From Burkholderiales bacterium (lineage in GTDB: Bacteria > Pseudomonadota > Gammaproteobacteria > Burkholderiales > Burkholderiaceae_C): DNA of 6,287 bases. The stretch covers positions 1-6,287 of the forward strand of contig SBFU01000330.1 in assembly GCA_006227785.1 (NCBI GenBank). Direction: 5' to 3'. Shown here piece by piece: positions 5,603-6,287 of the stretch. Position 1 is the stretch's first letter, and every line of letters starts with the position of its first letter. The notes beneath the pieces are model-generated. The model did no database searches. It was not told the origin of the DNA and worked only from the letters and a program-made list of their open reading frames with translations. Position numbers and translations under genes: made by a program.

Positions 5603-6287
5603 TCAGGTAGCGGCGGCCGGTGCCGAGATCAGACGGGCCAGGTCGGTCAGGCCGATGGCGGTGGCGGCATGGCGCAGCGCAAAGCGCTCCTGCCCGGGGT
5701 AGACCACATAGCGCCGGCTGATGCCCAGGTCGTCGCAGGCCTGGCTGAAGCCGCGGTCCGGGGATGGGGCGGTGGAGCGCTTGACCTCGATGGCCCATTC
5801 GGGGCGGCCGCCGCGCTCGATGAGCAGGTCGATCTCGGCGCCTTCGTGGGTGCGGTAGAACCAGGGGCGGGCAGCGGCGGGCAGGTGCTGGATCAGGGTT
5901 TCGATGACCATGCCCTCGTAGCTGAGGCCGGCCACGGGATGACCCAGCACCTCGTCCTCGGTGGCCAGGCCGAGCAGGGCATGGACCAGGCCGCTGTCGC
6001 GCACATAGACCTTGGGGCTCTTGACCAGCCGCTTGCCCAGGTTGGCCGACCAGGGCATGAGTCGGCGCACCAGGTGGAGGTCGCACAGCAGGTCGATGTA
6101 GCGCCCAACGGTGGGGGCACTGACACCCAGTGCCGAGGCCAGCTGTGCGTGGTTGAGCAGCCCCCCCTGCTGGTGCGCCAGCATGGTCCACAGGCGGCCC
6201 AGGGTTTCGGCGGGCATGCGGGGCGCGAACATGGGCACGTCGCGCTCAAGGTAGGAGCGGATGAAGTCTTGTCGCCACAGAAAGCTC
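5603..6287 (-). CDS. DUF4143-type AAA ATPase, C-terminal part (runs off right edge)
   Basis: About 227 residues are visible. The frame is open through position 6287, so the N-terminal part, where the Walker A and B motifs of the AAA_14-type ATPase domain would be, is outside the window. The first visible residues SFLWRQDFIRSYLERDVPMF match the junction following the ATPase domain, which shows that the GTG at 6238 is internal and not a start. A winged-helix segment follows (LLNHAQLASALGVSAPTVGRYIDLL), then the DUF4143 core with KVYVRDSGLVHALLG and the LSYEGMVIE segment. Last comes a PD-(D/E)XK-like region: AEIDLLIE followed by AIEVKRS, the D and E-x-K positions of the nuclease fold. Proteins of this family are common, often strain-variable, and their function is unproven; links to mobile or defence DNA have been suggested. 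The gene ends 19 bases before the PACE transporter start. Confidence 0.9.
   Translation of the reverse strand, partial: SFLWRQDFIRSYLERDVPMFAPRMPAETLGRLWTMLAHQQGGLLNHAQLASALGVSAPTVGRYIDLLCDLHLVRRLMPWSANLGKRLVKSPKVYVRDSGLVHALLGLATEDEVLGHPVAGLSYEGMVIETLIQHLPAAARPWFYRTHEGAEIDLLIERGGRPEWAIEVKRSTAPSPDRGFSQACDDLGISRRYVVYPGQERFALRHAATAIGLTDLARLISAPAAAT

Noticed and set aside
5603..6238. Complete gene starting at the GTG at 6238
   Set aside because: The frame stays open to the window edge and the upstream residues (FIRSYLERD) match the family, so the gene is cut by the window end.

Overview
The window is GC-rich and gene-dense. Its gene types, codon use and intergenic palindromes look like a betaproteobacterium of the Burkholderiales, most likely Comamonadaceae-like (Acidovorax/Hydrogenophaga type). 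That placement is an inference from style and protein flavour, not a database match.

Layout, left to right. Positions 1-266 have no gene I can defend; they hold an AT-richer patch with three successive inverted repeats just past the end of the first gene. On the minus strand, a small hypothetical protein (575-871) is followed by an acylphosphatase (267-551), probably as a two-gene unit with a candidate promoter near 903-933. Positions 872-1100 are non-coding: a REP-like GC palindrome, a 20-bp imperfect tandem duplication and a terminator-like hairpin. The hairpin lies behind a minus-strand gene for a small exported SnoaL/NTF2-like protein (1101-1649).

Divergent from that gene is a two-component pair on the plus strand: a membrane sensor histidine kinase (1842-3497) overlapping an OmpR/PhoB-family response regulator (3494-4219) by ATGA. 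The shared 192-bp intergenic region contains the most striking non-coding signal here: CANNTGA four times at exactly 11-bp spacing, with weaker units continuing the same phase upstream. This is the geometry expected for tandem binding of an OmpR-family regulator. It suggests that the adjacent regulator controls its own operon, the exported protein gene, or both.

Convergent with the regulator, with 13 bp between stop codons, is a minus-strand UPF0149/YecA-family protein with a C-terminal SEC-C zinc motif (4233-5018, probable TTG start). Upstream of it lies a 139-bp spacer rich in hairpins. Then come a four-helix PACE-family efflux transporter (5158-5583) and, 19 bp upstream on the same strand, the C-terminal part of a DUF4143-type ATPase that runs off the right edge (5603-6287).

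No rRNA, tRNA, CRISPR array, insertion sequence or transposase was seen. Most of the window is ordinary chromosomal content. The candidate novelty is the two-component system, its phased operator array and the divergent exported protein.
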